Shown here in pieces: positions 25,596 through 35,170 of a stretch of 64,000 nt of DNA. The stretch comes from an uncultured Clostridium sp. (GTDB lineage: Bacteria > Bacillota > Clostridia > Lachnospirales > Lachnospiraceae): positions 1 through 64,000 of the forward strand of contig USJW01000006.1 of assembly GCA_900555045.1 (NCBI GenBank), given 5' to 3'. A program made the position numbers and the translations under genes. Under the pieces are notes generated by a model that saw only the letters and a list, made by a program, of their open reading frames with translations, did not search any database and was not told the DNA's origin. Position 1 is the first letter of the stretch; each line of letters opens with the position of its first letter.

Positions 25596-26303
25596 ATGCA
25601 GGCAATACTTCTGGCCGGCGGACTTGGCACGCGTCTTCGCAGTGTCGTGAGCGACCGTCCCAAGCCCATGGCCCTGATCGAGGGCAGGCCGTTCATGGAA
25701 TATGTGACGCGTGAGCTGACGCGCCACGGCATCTCCGACATCATCTTCGCCGTGGGCTACAAGGGCACCATGGTGGAGGAGCACTTTGGGGACGGCCGAG
25801 CCTTCGGCTTTCACGCTTCCTACGCCTACGAGGAGACACTCCTAGGCACCGCCGGCGCCATCAAAAACGCAGGCAGCCTGATTACCGACGACCGCTTTTT
25901 CGTGCTGAACGCGGACACCTTCTACCAGATCGACTACACCCGCCTGGTCCATCTCCAGGACGCGCTCAGTCTGGACATGGCCCTGGTGCTGCGCGAGGTG
26001 CCAGATGTGTCCCGCTACGGCCAGGCCCTTCTGGACAGGGACGGCCGCCTCGCGGGCTTCAACGAGAAGACTGAGGAGGCCCGCCCCGGCACCATCAACG
26101 GCGGCATCTACCTGATGCGCCGCAGCCTGCTTGAGCAGATCCCGGAGGGAAAGGTCTCCCTTGAGAATGAGATGATCCCCCGGTGGCTTGAGGAGGGACG
26201 CCCCCTGGGCGGTTTTGTCAACGACGGATACTTCATCGATATCGGGATTTCCGAGGCATATTACAAGTTCCAGGAGGACGTGGCCGCAGGCATCGTCCGC
26301 TAG
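25596..26303 (+). CDS. hddC: D-glycero-D-manno-heptose 1-phosphate guanylyltransferase-like nucleotidyltransferase
   Basis: A 235-residue nucleotidyltransferase with the GxGTRLR signature (ILLAGGLGTRL, RPKPMALIEGRP) and NADTFYQID as the metal site. Alone it could be any sugar-1-phosphate nucleotidyltransferase. Directly followed by hddA, gmhB and gmhA homologues, it fits HddC, which makes GDP-D-glycero-alpha-D-manno-heptose. Fourteen bases separate it from the kinase gene. It is apparently co-transcribed with the rest of the cluster to 40245. Confidence 0.83.
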   Translation: MQAILLAGGLGTRLRSVVSDRPKPMALIEGRPFMEYVTRELTRHGISDIIFAVGYKGTMVEEHFGDGRAFGFHASYAYEETLLGTAGAIKNAGSLITDDRFFVLNADTFYQIDYTRLVHLQDALSLDMALVLREVPDVSRYGQALLDRDGRLAGFNEKTEEARPGTINGGIYLMRRSLLEQIPEGKVSLENEMIPRWLEEGRPLGGFVNDGYFIDIGISEAYYKFQEDVAAGIVR

Positions 26304-26317
26304 AGAGGAGAGAGGGT

Positions 26318-27388
26318 ATGGTTATCAGAGGAAGAGCGCCGCTGCGCATAAGCTTTGGAGGCGGCGGCACGGATGTGGCTCCGTTCTGTGAGGAGCAGGG
26401 AGGGGCGATCATCGGCGGCACCATCAACAAATACGCGTACTGCTCCATCGTCCCGCGGGATGACGACGAGATCATCGTGCACTCCCTGGATTTCGACATG
26501 ACAGTGAAGTACAACACCAACGAGAACTACGTGTACAACGGGAAGCTGGATTTGGTGACCGCGGCGTTAAAGGCCATGGACATCAAGCAGGGCTGCGAGG
26601 TGTACCTCCAGTGCGACGCGCCGCCAGGCTCCGGCCTGGGCACGTCCTCCACGGTGATGGTGGCCATGCTGACGGCCATGTCCCGCTGGAAGGGGACCAT
26701 GCTGGACGCCTACGCCCTGGCGGATCTGGCCTACCAGGTGGAGCGGCTGGATCTAAAGATCGACGGCGGCTACCAGGACCAGTACGCGGCCACCTTCGGC
26801 GGCTTCAATTTTATCGAATTTCACGGGCGCAACAACGTGGTGGTGAACCCCCTGCGCATCAAGAAGGAAATTATCCACGAGCTCCAATACAATTTGCTGT
26901 TGTGCTACACCGGTAAGATCCATGTGTCGGCCAACATCATCAAGGACCAGGTGCAGAACTACGAGAAGAAGGACGCCTTCGAGGCCATGTGCGAGGTGAA
27001 GGCGCTGGCCTACGCCATGAAGGACGAGCTGCTTAAGGGAAATCTCCACAGCTTCGGAAAGCTCTTAGACTACGGCTGGGAGAGCAAGAAGCGCATGAGC
27101 AGCAAAATCTCCAACCCGGAGATCGACATGCTCTACGAGGAGGCCTTAAAGGCCGGAGCCCTGGGCGGAAAGCTTCTGGGCGCGGGCGGCGGCGGTTATC
27201 TTCTGATCTACTGCCCCTACAACGTGCGCCACAAGGTGGCGGAGCGGCTGGAGCGGATGGGCGGCCAGCTGACGGACTGGAATTTCGAGCTGCGCGGAGC
27301 CCAGAGCTGGGTGGCGGACGACAACCGCTGGCAGTACCGCCAGGTGAAGGTCCACATGCCCAACGGGGAGTACCGGTTTGACATTTGA
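26318..27388 (+). CDS. hddA: D-glycero-alpha-D-manno-heptose 7-phosphate kinase (GHMP family)
   Basis: A 356-residue GHMP kinase: N-terminal RAPLRISFGGGGTDV, the ATP loop PPGSGLGTSSTVM, and the C-terminal glycine-rich GGKLLGAGGGGYLLIYC. This matches HddA and FKP-like heptose kinases, which phosphorylate D-glycero-D-manno-heptose 7-phosphate at C1. Its position between the nucleotidyltransferase and the HAD phosphatase reproduces the Aneurinibacillus/Campylobacter GDP-heptose gene set. Confidence 0.88.
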   Translation: MVIRGRAPLRISFGGGGTDVAPFCEEQGGAIIGGTINKYAYCSIVPRDDDEIIVHSLDFDMTVKYNTNENYVYNGKLDLVTAALKAMDIKQGCEVYLQCDAPPGSGLGTSSTVMVAMLTAMSRWKGTMLDAYALADLAYQVERLDLKIDGGYQDQYAATFGGFNFIEFHGRNNVVVNPLRIKKEIIHELQYNLLLCYTGKIHVSANIIKDQVQNYEKKDAFEAMCEVKALAYAMKDELLKGNLHSFGKLLDYGWESKKRMSSKISNPEIDMLYEEALKAGALGGKLLGAGGGGYLLIYCPYNVRHKVAERLERMGGQLTDWNFELRGAQSWVADDNRWQYRQVKVHMPNGEYRFDI

Positions 27389-27415
27389 CGGGCGATGGCG
27401 CGAAGGAGTTTAGAG

Positions 27416-28009
27416 ATGGACAAGGTTGTATTTCTGGACCGGGACGGGACGATCAACGAGGAGGTCAATTACCTGTACCGGCCGGAGGATTTTAAATTTC
27501 TGCCCGGCGTGCCGGAGGCCCTAAAATTGCTCTCGGATGCCGGCTACCGCCTGGTGGTGGTGACCAACCAGGCCGGGGTGGCCCGGGGCTACTACAGCGA
27601 GGAGGACGTGGTGAAGCTTCACGGCTATGTGAATGAGCTGCTCACGCCCTACGGAACCCGGATCAACGCGTTTTACTACTGCCCCCACCACCCGGTGCAC
27701 GGGATCGGGCGCTATAAGACCGTGTGCACCTGCAGAAAGCCGGAGATCGGCCTGTTTGTAAAGGCGGAGTCGGACTTCCAGGTGGACAAGGCGGCCTCGT
27801 ACATGATCGGGGACAAGCTGTTGGACGTGGAGGCCGGGAAGCGCTACGGCGTGACCTCCGTGCTGGTGGGCACCGGCTACGGCAGGGAGTGCCGGCTGGA
27901 GGCCGAACAGGGCGGAAAAAAGCCGGTCTACGATCACTATGCGGACACGCTCCCAGAGGCGGCCCGATGGATTTTACAGAGGGAAAAGGAGGAAGAATCC
28001 CATGAATGA
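27416..28009 (+). CDS. gmhB: D-glycero-D-manno-heptose 1,7-bisphosphate 7-phosphatase (HAD-IIIA)
   Basis: A 197-residue HAD phosphatase with nucleophile and acid/base FLDRDGTINEE (Asp8, Asp10), motif II VVTNQAG and the zinc loop YYCPHHP...CTCRKP that distinguishes GmhB from other HAD enzymes. It removes the 7-phosphate from heptose 1,7-bisphosphate. The ATG at 27416 is preferred over one 21 bases upstream because the protein then starts at the nucleophile strand. It overlaps gmhA by eight bases. Confidence 0.9.
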   Translation: MDKVVFLDRDGTINEEVNYLYRPEDFKFLPGVPEALKLLSDAGYRLVVVTNQAGVARGYYSEEDVVKLHGYVNELLTPYGTRINAFYYCPHHPVHGIGRYKTVCTCRKPEIGLFVKAESDFQVDKAASYMIGDKLLDVEAGKRYGVTSVLVGTGYGRECRLEAEQGGKKPVYDHYADTLPEAARWILQREKEEESHE

Positions 28010-28637
28010 GATGGAACAGCTGGATGTACTGATTGAGCGGTATCCGGTTTTGGCGGGAATCCGCGGCCAGGTACTGGCGGCCTACGAGATTATGCGGGAG
28101 TGCTATGAGGGCGGAGGAAAGCTCTTGGTGGCCGGAAACGGCGGCAGCAGCTCGGACAGCGAGCACATCGTGGGCGAGCTGATGAAGGGATTTATCAAGC
28201 GCCGCCCGGTGACGGAGGAGTTCGCGAAAGCCCTTGAGGCAGCGGACCCGGAGCGCGGGCCGGAGCTTGCGGCCAAGCTTCAGGGCGGCCTTCCCGCCAT
28301 CGCGCTGACCGGCCATGCGGCCCTCTCCACCGCCTACCTAAATGATGTGGACGGCGATCTGATCTTTGCCCAGCAGCTCTACGGCTACGGTAAGCCGGGG
28401 GATGTGTTCCTTGGAATTTCCACATCCGGAAACTCCAGGAACGTGGTCTACGCCATGGCGGTGGCAAAGGCCAAGGGGTTAAAGACCATCGCCCTCACCG
28501 GGCGCGACGGCGGCATCATGGGGCGCACGGCGGACGTGGCGGTCATTGTGCCTGAGACGGAGACCTACAGGATCCAGGAGCTGCATCTGCCGGTGTACCA
28601 TGCGCTGTGTCTGATGTTAGAGGAACATTTTTTCTAG
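28002..28637 (+). CDS. gmhA: Sedoheptulose 7-phosphate isomerase (SIS domain)
   Basis: A 211-residue SIS-domain protein with AGNGGSSSDSEHIVGEL, in which Glu59 aligns with the catalytic Glu, and IQELHLPVYHALC near the end, where the His aligns with the catalytic His of GmhA. It converts sedoheptulose 7-phosphate to D-glycero-D-manno-heptose 7-phosphate, the first step of the pathway. A strong AAAGGAGG lies before the ATG and the start overlaps the gmhB stop, so translation is coupled. Confidence 0.9.
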   Translation: MNEMEQLDVLIERYPVLAGIRGQVLAAYEIMRECYEGGGKLLVAGNGGSSSDSEHIVGELMKGFIKRRPVTEEFAKALEAADPERGPELAAKLQGGLPAIALTGHAALSTAYLNDVDGDLIFAQQLYGYGKPGDVFLGISTSGNSRNVVYAMAVAKAKGLKTIALTGRDGGIMGRTADVAVIVPETETYRIQELHLPVYHALCLMLEEHFF

Positions 28638-28650
28638 AAGGAGCGAATGA

Positions 28651-29436
28651 ATGGAACACAAGCACGTATTCGCCATCTGCGCGTATAAGGATTCACCGTA
28701 TCTGGAGAGCTGTATCCGCTCCCTGAAGGGGCAGCGGGTTCAGTCCCCGGTCATTCTGTGCACCTCCACGCCCAGCCCTTACATCGACGGGCTGGCCGGG
28801 CGCTACGGGATACCGGTCTACGTGCGGGAGGGCGCCAGCAACATGCGGGACGACTGGAATTTCGCCTACCACATGGCGGACGGGGAACTGGTGACCATCG
28901 CCCACCAGGACGATATCTACCACAAGGACTACGCGGCGGAGCTTCTCCGCGCCTACGAGCGCTACCCGGACATGAGCATGTTCACCTCCGACTACGTGAT
29001 CGTCAAGGACGGCAGGCTGATCGCGCACGACCGGATGCTCCTTGTGAAGCGGTTGCTGCGCCTGCCCCTTCGGATTCCGGCCTTAAACGACCGTCCGTGG
29101 GTGAAAAAGCTTCCGCTCATGTTCGGAAATCCCATCTGCTGCCCCGCCTCCACCTACCAGAAGCGGCTGCTGGGCGAACCGCTGTTTCTGGAGGACTACA
29201 AATTCGCGCTAGACTGGGCGAATCTGCTGGCGTTGGCCCAGCGGGAGGGCCGGTTTATCTGCGCAGAGCGCCCGCTTATGTACTACCGGGTGCATGACGG
29301 GGCGACTACCAAGCAGTGCATTGTGAACCATGACCGCTCCAGGGAAGAGGCAGAGATGTTCCGGCGCTTCTGGCCGGAGCCGGTGGTGCGGCTTCTGATG
29401 AGACACTATCAGGCCGCGTACGACGAGTATCAATAG
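28651..29436 (+). CDS. GT2 glycosyltransferase
   Basis: A 261-residue GT-A enzyme: FAICAYKDSPYLESCIRSL at the start, NMRDDWNFAYHMADGE in the nucleotide region and IAHQDDIYHKDYA as the metal site. Most of the length is the catalytic core. It follows gmhA by 13 bases, so it may transfer the heptose; that is inference from position only. Confidence 0.83.
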   Translation: MEHKHVFAICAYKDSPYLESCIRSLKGQRVQSPVILCTSTPSPYIDGLAGRYGIPVYVREGASNMRDDWNFAYHMADGELVTIAHQDDIYHKDYAAELLRAYERYPDMSMFTSDYVIVKDGRLIAHDRMLLVKRLLRLPLRIPALNDRPWVKKLPLMFGNPICCPASTYQKRLLGEPLFLEDYKFALDWANLLALAQREGRFICAERPLMYYRVHDGATTKQCIVNHDRSREEAEMFRRFWPEPVVRLLMRHYQAAYDEYQ

Positions 29437-29449
29437 GTGGTAGTGCTGA

Positions 29450-31864
29450 ATGAGTAGACGGGAAAAATGGATTCTGGCGCTGACGGGCCTGCTGGTGCTG
29501 GTACTTTTGGGGACTCAGGGGATCGGCCTGTGGATCATGGGTCCCCTTCGCAAAATTCTTGTGGATAAAGCCACCGCGGCCATGCTGGCGGAGGTGGCGG
29601 CGGTCTTTCTCTGGAATCTCTGGTGCCTGCGCCGGACGGAAAAGCCAGGAATCCAGGTGTTTGGCTGCCTGGCCGGGATTCTGGTGTTCATCTGGTGCCA
29701 CCGGGCGTTTACGCCCCTGGCGGTGACCGCGGCCTACGCGGGGGTTCTCCTGATGGCGGGGCGGCTGCTTTGCCGGCTGTTCGCGCGGGTGACCGGCGCC
29801 TCCTTAAGGCTTCCGGCCGCGGAGGCGGCGGGGATGGACCTGATTCTGGGCTGTGCGCTCTGGATTGTGCTGGTCTGTGCGGTCTCCCTCACCGGACATG
29901 GAGGGCTGCGCCTGTGGCGTCTCCTGGCCTTGGCGTTTGGTGGCTTTTGCCTGGGCTTTTTCCTCTGTGAGCGGCCCTGGAGGGCGCCCGGGCATGCGCT
30001 CCGGTCCCGCGCCTTCCTGCCGGAGACGAAGCTTCAGGCCGTGCTGGCGGCCTTCGCCCTGACCATGGTCATGGTGCAGGCCGGACGGTTAAACATCGCG
30101 TTGGACTACGATTCCCTCCACTACGGCCTGCGCAGCGCCTACGTGCTGGACAACGGCATGGGGATCTACGAGGACCTTGGGATGATCAACCTGGTGTACA
30201 CCTACCCCAAGGGCTTGGAGGTGCTGGCACTCCCACTGTCCGGGACGCCCACCTACGGCTTTGTGCTGTCCCTGTCGTTCTGGGCCACTGTGGGGATTCT
30301 GCTCCTGACGGGACACATCGCGGGGCGCAGAGGTGGAAAAAACAGGAAATTCTGGGCCATGGCCATGATGGCGGCGGTGCCCGGGATCATGAACATGGCG
30401 GCCACCGCCAAGAGCGACAATGTGACGCTGCTGTTCCAGCTGCTGTTCTTCGATTTTGTCTGCTGCGCGCTGGGCGCGGCGGGGGAGAAGGAGGAGCGGC
30501 AGCCGTGGTTTCTCATGGGGCTCTCCGCCTATCTGATGACGCTGGTGTTAAAGCCCACCGCCATCGTGTTCTCCACCATCATGGCGGGCGTTTGTCTGTT
30601 CTGCCTGATCTGGCGCAGAAAGCTGCGCGTGCGGGCGGCCGGCTGGGGGTATCTCCTGCCAATTCTTCCGGCCGCCGCCGTGGCGGGGCTCTGGTACAGG
30701 ACCTGGAAGCTGACGGGTGTGCCCGCCACCTCCATCTTCGCGGGCCTGTTCGAGAAGATCGGCTTTCAGGTCCGCCTGCCCTACTCGTTCACCCACGTGA
30801 TCGGAAATCCCGCCAGCCTGAGCGCGGGGGAGAAGCTCGCCCGCCTGGCCAGAAGGCTGTGGGGCATGGCGGCCCTCCCCCTGGGGGAGGACATGGACCA
30901 TGTGATTATCGCCTGGGGCACCGGGCTGATCGCGGTGCTGCTGTTTCTGTGGATTTGCTGGTTTTTCGCGTTTGTGAGAAAGGGCGGGCTGCGCCGGCCG
31001 ACGGCTGGGAGGCCTGAGGCCCAATCGGCGAGGCCCATGGCTTCAGGCCCCGCGGCCCAACCGGCGAGCCCAGAAGCTGAGGACCAACCGGCCTGTCTGG
31101 CCGCGAATTCCGGCCAGTCCTTCTGCGAAGCGCTTTTGATCCCCACCCTGGGTCTCGCGTGCGTTTACAGCATCTACACCCTGTCCCAGGTGGACGGAAA
31201 CTATTTTGTTCTGTTCTACGCGCTCCTGATCATCAGCGCGGCGGGGCTTGGGCGGCTGGGGACACGGCGGTCGGATCTGGAGCGGAATCTCTCCGGGCTG
31301 ATCGTGCCGTTACTCATCGCCAACGTGTTTGTCACCTGCTGCACCAGCTGGGCGGGGACGCTGGGGTTCACCCCCATCGCGCTGCGGCACCTGGGATACT
31401 ATGACCACAGGGCAGAGCGTGAGGCAAACCTTGAGGAGAGCGGCGCGGCCGCCCTCGCGGGGCTTTTAAACCCCAGAAGCCGCGTGGTGGCCTTCGGCGA
31501 GCACCCGCAGGTCCTTGAGCTGCCCTGCAGCGCGCAGAGCTACTACGACATCACCGGCAGCGGCGGAAATGTGTACCTGGTGAAAAAACTGGACTATTTT
31601 AAGTGGTATTTGGACATTTCCGGGACAGAATATATCTTTGCCGAGGGTGAGTACCTAAGGACCCACGACCGGGCGGGGGACATTATCCGATATATGATCG
31701 AGGACGGAAGCCTGACCGATCTGGTCTGTGAGGGGGACAACCTGCTGGGGCGCGTGAGCCTCGGCGGGCCGGACGGGGACGGGATCGTCTACGACCGGGA
31801 GCGGGTCTCGCGGCAGTTTGAGACAAACTTTTACGAATATCTGGGCCAAACGGACGGGAGATAA
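29450..31864 (+). CDS. Large polytopic membrane protein, possible GT-C transferase
   Basis: An 804-residue protein with about 14 hydrophobic helices, a Pro/Ala-rich loop at about 520-555, and a soluble C-terminal domain of about 150 residues. The loop after an early helix reads LDYDSLHYGLRSAYV, which resembles the acidic first loop of GT-C enzymes such as ArnT and PMT. No family is recognised with certainty. It is one of three consecutive big membrane proteins between a GT2 gene and the CDP-sugar genes. Roles such as glycan polymerase or lipid-linked sugar transferase are inference. Confidence 0.6.
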   Translation: MSRREKWILALTGLLVLVLLGTQGIGLWIMGPLRKILVDKATAAMLAEVAAVFLWNLWCLRRTEKPGIQVFGCLAGILVFIWCHRAFTPLAVTAAYAGVLLMAGRLLCRLFARVTGASLRLPAAEAAGMDLILGCALWIVLVCAVSLTGHGGLRLWRLLALAFGGFCLGFFLCERPWRAPGHALRSRAFLPETKLQAVLAAFALTMVMVQAGRLNIALDYDSLHYGLRSAYVLDNGMGIYEDLGMINLVYTYPKGLEVLALPLSGTPTYGFVLSLSFWATVGILLLTGHIAGRRGGKNRKFWAMAMMAAVPGIMNMAATAKSDNVTLLFQLLFFDFVCCALGAAGEKEERQPWFLMGLSAYLMTLVLKPTAIVFSTIMAGVCLFCLIWRRKLRVRAAGWGYLLPILPAAAVAGLWYRTWKLTGVPATSIFAGLFEKIGFQVRLPYSFTHVIGNPASLSAGEKLARLARRLWGMAALPLGEDMDHVIIAWGTGLIAVLLFLWICWFFAFVRKGGLRRPTAGRPEAQSARPMASGPAAQPASPEAEDQPACLAANSGQSFCEALLIPTLGLACVYSIYTLSQVDGNYFVLFYALLIISAAGLGRLGTRRSDLERNLSGLIVPLLIANVFVTCCTSWAGTLGFTPIALRHLGYYDHRAEREANLEESGAAALAGLLNPRSRVVAFGEHPQVLELPCSAQSYYDITGSGGNVYLVKKLDYFKWYLDISGTEYIFAEGEYLRTHDRAGDIIRYMIEDGSLTDLVCEGDNLLGRVSLGGPDGDGIVYDRERVSRQFETNFYEYLGQTDGR

Positions 31865-31884
31865 GACAGAAGGAGGCGGCATAC

Positions 31885-33744
31885 GTGGAAAAAAAGCAGA
31901 CCTTTAAGCATTCCATAGGATTTTCGCGCATGGAAAAGAAATACGAGTGGAAGGACCATGTGATCTTCATGGGGATCCTGTTAGCCCTGGCGATCTGGGT
32001 GAACCGGGGGATCGAGATCAAGGGACTCTACATGGACGACCTGTATTTCTGGTCCTGCTACGGGGAGCAGAGCTTTCTGCAGTACGTGTTTCCGGTGGGC
32101 AGCACGCGGTTCCGCTTCCTCTACTACCTGGCCGCCTGGCTGGAGATGGCCGTGGTGGGGAACCGGGTGGGGATGTTCGTCCCCATCAACATCCTCTTAA
32201 ACGCGGCCCTGGCCTTTATGCTCTATAGCATCGGGCGCAGGTTAGCCAGGTCCAAGGGGATCGGCTTTCTCTGCGGCGCCATGTTTCTCGTCAGCCGCAT
32301 GGCCTACTACCAGATCGGGCAGGTGCTGGGCCTGATGGAGACCATGGCCCTCTGGATGGCGATTCTGATTCTATGGTATCTGTACCGCTTCCTCAACGAG
32401 GAGGGGCAGGAGCGGCGCTACTACATCGCCTGCGGCTTGTACTTCGGAGTCTGCTTCGTGCACGAGCGCTACATGGCGCTCATCCCCCTGTTTTTCCTGG
32501 TGCTGATCTACCGGCGCTCCAAAAAGATCTGGGAGTGGATGGCCCCGGCGGCGTCCTTCCTGCTTGTGCAGCTGATCCGGGCGTTCACCATCGGCTCCGT
32601 GCTGCCCGCGGGCACCGGCGGAACCCAGGTGGCGGACACGTTAAATATTTCACAGGCGATCCGCTACGCGCTGAGCCAGGTCGCCTACGTGTTCGGCATA
32701 GGAGCGGGGCCGGAGCATTTAAACGGCTGTCCGTGGTCCGAGAGTCCCTGGCTGATCAAGGGACTTGTGATCCTGGCGGACCTGATGGTGGCTCTTTTAG
32801 TGATCGGCTTTCTGGTGCGGCTCTTCCGGATGAAGAAGGAGGAGAAGTTCCGTGCCCTAAAGAATGCCAGCCTGTTTGTGGTGTTCATTGCCATGTGCAT
32901 CGCCTCCTCCAGCGTGACCATCCGTGTGGAGATGCGCTGGGTGTACGTCTCCCTGGCGGCTGCGCTGTTGTTTCTGGCGTGGATGTACGGCGTGCTGACG
33001 GAGGACGTGAAGCCGGAATTGTACCTCAAGCGGCTGTGGCCCTGGGGCGTGATTTTCGCCTGCTACGTGGTCCTCATGCTGCCGGCGGAGCTGTTTTACC
33101 GGGGGCATTACTCCAAGCTCTACCTCTGGCCGGACCAGCTGCGCTACAACTCCCTGGCGGAGGAGACCTACGGGAAATACGGGGATGATATCTTCGGGAA
33201 GACGATCTATATCATCGGCAAGCACTACGAGATCAGCGATTTCACGGCCAGAACCTTCTTCAAGGTCTTTGACCCGGAGCGAAAGGCCGAGGGGACGCGG
33301 GTGGTGTTCATCGACAGCATCCGGGAGTTCGGCCTGGTGACGGACAACATGCTGGTCCTCTGGGAGGACCCGGCGAACAACGCCTTCCGGGATGTGACCG
33401 GGTTTGTGCGGGAGCTTAAGCTGCGGGCGGAGTACGGCTATTATTCGGACGGCTGGATGGACGAGCACGCCGAGATCAGCGTTATGGCCGGAGCCACCGG
33501 AAACATTGATCTGGAGATCATGTACCCGGGCGTTCTTAAGGGCGGGGAGACGCTCACGATCACCCGGGAGGGCTGGCCGCCGGAGCGGATGGAGGTGCGC
33601 TCCAGCGTGATCCATACCAGCGTTCACGTGGATCCGTGGCAGACCGTAAAGCTTCAGTTCGACTATAATTTCTACATGCAGGACGCCCAGGAACAGCGCG
33701 GAATCGATCGGCTGGCCGCCATCGTGAACATAACGGCGAATTGA
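31885..33744 (+). CDS. Large polytopic membrane protein, possible GT-C transferase
   Basis: A 619-residue protein with 10-12 hydrophobic helices in the first 400 residues and a soluble C-terminal domain of about 200 residues. Immediately after the first helix is IKGLYMDDLYFWSCY, an acidic pair in the position used by GT-C transferases. It starts with GTG preceded by AAGGAGG. No named family is recognised. Context is the same as the preceding protein, 20 bases upstream. Confidence 0.6.
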   Translation: MEKKQTFKHSIGFSRMEKKYEWKDHVIFMGILLALAIWVNRGIEIKGLYMDDLYFWSCYGEQSFLQYVFPVGSTRFRFLYYLAAWLEMAVVGNRVGMFVPINILLNAALAFMLYSIGRRLARSKGIGFLCGAMFLVSRMAYYQIGQVLGLMETMALWMAILILWYLYRFLNEEGQERRYYIACGLYFGVCFVHERYMALIPLFFLVLIYRRSKKIWEWMAPAASFLLVQLIRAFTIGSVLPAGTGGTQVADTLNISQAIRYALSQVAYVFGIGAGPEHLNGCPWSESPWLIKGLVILADLMVALLVIGFLVRLFRMKKEEKFRALKNASLFVVFIAMCIASSSVTIRVEMRWVYVSLAAALLFLAWMYGVLTEDVKPELYLKRLWPWGVIFACYVVLMLPAELFYRGHYSKLYLWPDQLRYNSLAEETYGKYGDDIFGKTIYIIGKHYEISDFTARTFFKVFDPERKAEGTRVVFIDSIREFGLVTDNMLVLWEDPANNAFRDVTGFVRELKLRAEYGYYSDGWMDEHAEISVMAGATGNIDLEIMYPGVLKGGETLTITREGWPPERMEVRSSVIHTSVHVDPWQTVKLQFDYNFYMQDAQEQRGIDRLAAIVNITAN

Positions 33745-33750
33745 CGGGCA

Positions 33751-35151
33751 ATGGAAATGAGGAATATGAGACAGAGAAAAACAATCATCTACTGGCTGCT
33801 GCCGCTTCTCGGCACGCTGTTTGTCCTGTGGTATGTGAAAAGCGCCACCGCCGACGTGGTGTACTCGGACTACATCCGCCTGGTGAACAGCTATCTGCCG
33901 GATGTGTTTAACCCGGACAAGTTCTTTGTGCCGGACGTTTTGACCCGCATCCCGGTCAACTACCTGGCGCGGATCATCAACGTGGAGCTGTTCGGCTTCT
34001 CGATCACCTTCGAGCGGGTGCTGGGGGTCCTAAGCCTGGGGTTAGCCGGATTGGTATTCGGCGTCTACTGCCGGGAGCGGCGCCTGGGCGCGCTGTGGTT
34101 CGGCCTGGTGACCCTTGTCATGTTCAGCCTGAATAAGTGGGAGATGCTGACAAACGGCAGCGGCTGGGCACACTTTTTCGCCTTCGCGGGCTTTTACTAC
34201 CACCAGTTGGTGCTGGACCGGGTCTGGGCGGGTGAGGAGCGACCGGGAGACCGGGTGAAGCTGTGCGTGCTCCCCTGGCTGATTATCCTGGGGGCGGCCG
34301 GGCCGTACTGCGCCAGCTACGCGGCCACGATGTTACTCACCTACGCGTTCTGTTTCCTTCGGGATTACTGGCGTAACGGCAGGAAAACGTGGGATCTGCG
34401 CTACGCCGTCTACGGGCTCTGCGCCCTGCTTCCCCTGCTTCTCTATATGCTGAGCAGCTCCTTCGCGGTGGAGGAGCACGCCGGGGCCACAGGCCGCTCC
34501 CTGGCCGCGATCCTGGGGGACCACCCGGACTTCCCGGTGCGCTTTCTGCTCAAATCCCTGGCCGGGATCCTGGTGGGAGGGGAGGAGTTGGAGCAGATGA
34601 TCGGGGGCAGCGCCTCGGTGAACCGGGCGGTTTACCTTCTGGGGCTGTTCGTGGCGTGCGGGTACCTGGCCGCCTTCTGGCTGAATCTGCGCTTAAAGCT
34701 CTACGAGAAGACGATTTTTCCGCTGATGCTGCTGGTGTCCGGGTCCATGAACCACGTGCTGATCTTCCTCTCCCGATACATTTTTGAGCGGGAAAACTAC
34801 GGCATGAGCTCCCGGTATGCGCTGCAGTTCCAGGTAGGAATTCTGGGGATCGTGCTGACCTTCGCGCTGGCGGCCCGGGCGGGGGAGGGCGCGGTGCGCC
34901 TGCGGCGGGCGGCCATCGCGCTGTTCTGCCTTGCAATCCTGGCGGGAAATGGTTATACTACCTATTGTGAACTGAAGAAGGCTCCCCACCGGGAGGACAA
35001 TTTTGAGAAGATGGTCACTCTGGCCCCTCACATCGCCGAGCTTACGGACGAGGAGCTGGCCATTTACGAATACAACAAGGGTCGGGATAAGATTGAGCAG
35101 GCGTTCCGGATACTGGAGGAGAACCATTTAAACGTATTCCGGGACAGGTAA
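33751..35151 (+). CDS. Polytopic membrane protein of unknown family
   Basis: A 466-residue protein with about 11 hydrophobic helices; after the first helix it carries VVYSDYIRLVNSYLPD, again an acidic motif in the first outer loop. The layout resembles the two preceding proteins in a shorter form, without the large C-terminal domain. ATG codons at 33751 and 33766 are both possible; AGGA lies just before the second. It begins six bases after the previous stop. Function unknown. Confidence 0.58.
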   Translation: MEMRNMRQRKTIIYWLLPLLGTLFVLWYVKSATADVVYSDYIRLVNSYLPDVFNPDKFFVPDVLTRIPVNYLARIINVELFGFSITFERVLGVLSLGLAGLVFGVYCRERRLGALWFGLVTLVMFSLNKWEMLTNGSGWAHFFAFAGFYYHQLVLDRVWAGEERPGDRVKLCVLPWLIILGAAGPYCASYAATMLLTYAFCFLRDYWRNGRKTWDLRYAVYGLCALLPLLLYMLSSSFAVEEHAGATGRSLAAILGDHPDFPVRFLLKSLAGILVGGEELEQMIGGSASVNRAVYLLGLFVACGYLAAFWLNLRLKLYEKTIFPLMLLVSGSMNHVLIFLSRYIFERENYGMSSRYALQFQVGILGIVLTFALAARAGEGAVRLRRAAIALFCLAILAGNGYTTYCELKKAPHREDNFEKMVTLAPHIAELTDEELAIYEYNKGRDKIEQAFRILEENHLNVFRDR

Positions 35152-35170
35152 AGAACGGAGGACAAATACC

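Noticed and set aside
25596..28637. Heptose genes as evidence of LPS and an outer membrane
   Set aside because: The genes are of the GDP-heptose type used for capsules and S-layers; no lipid A, Kdo or outer membrane assembly genes are present.
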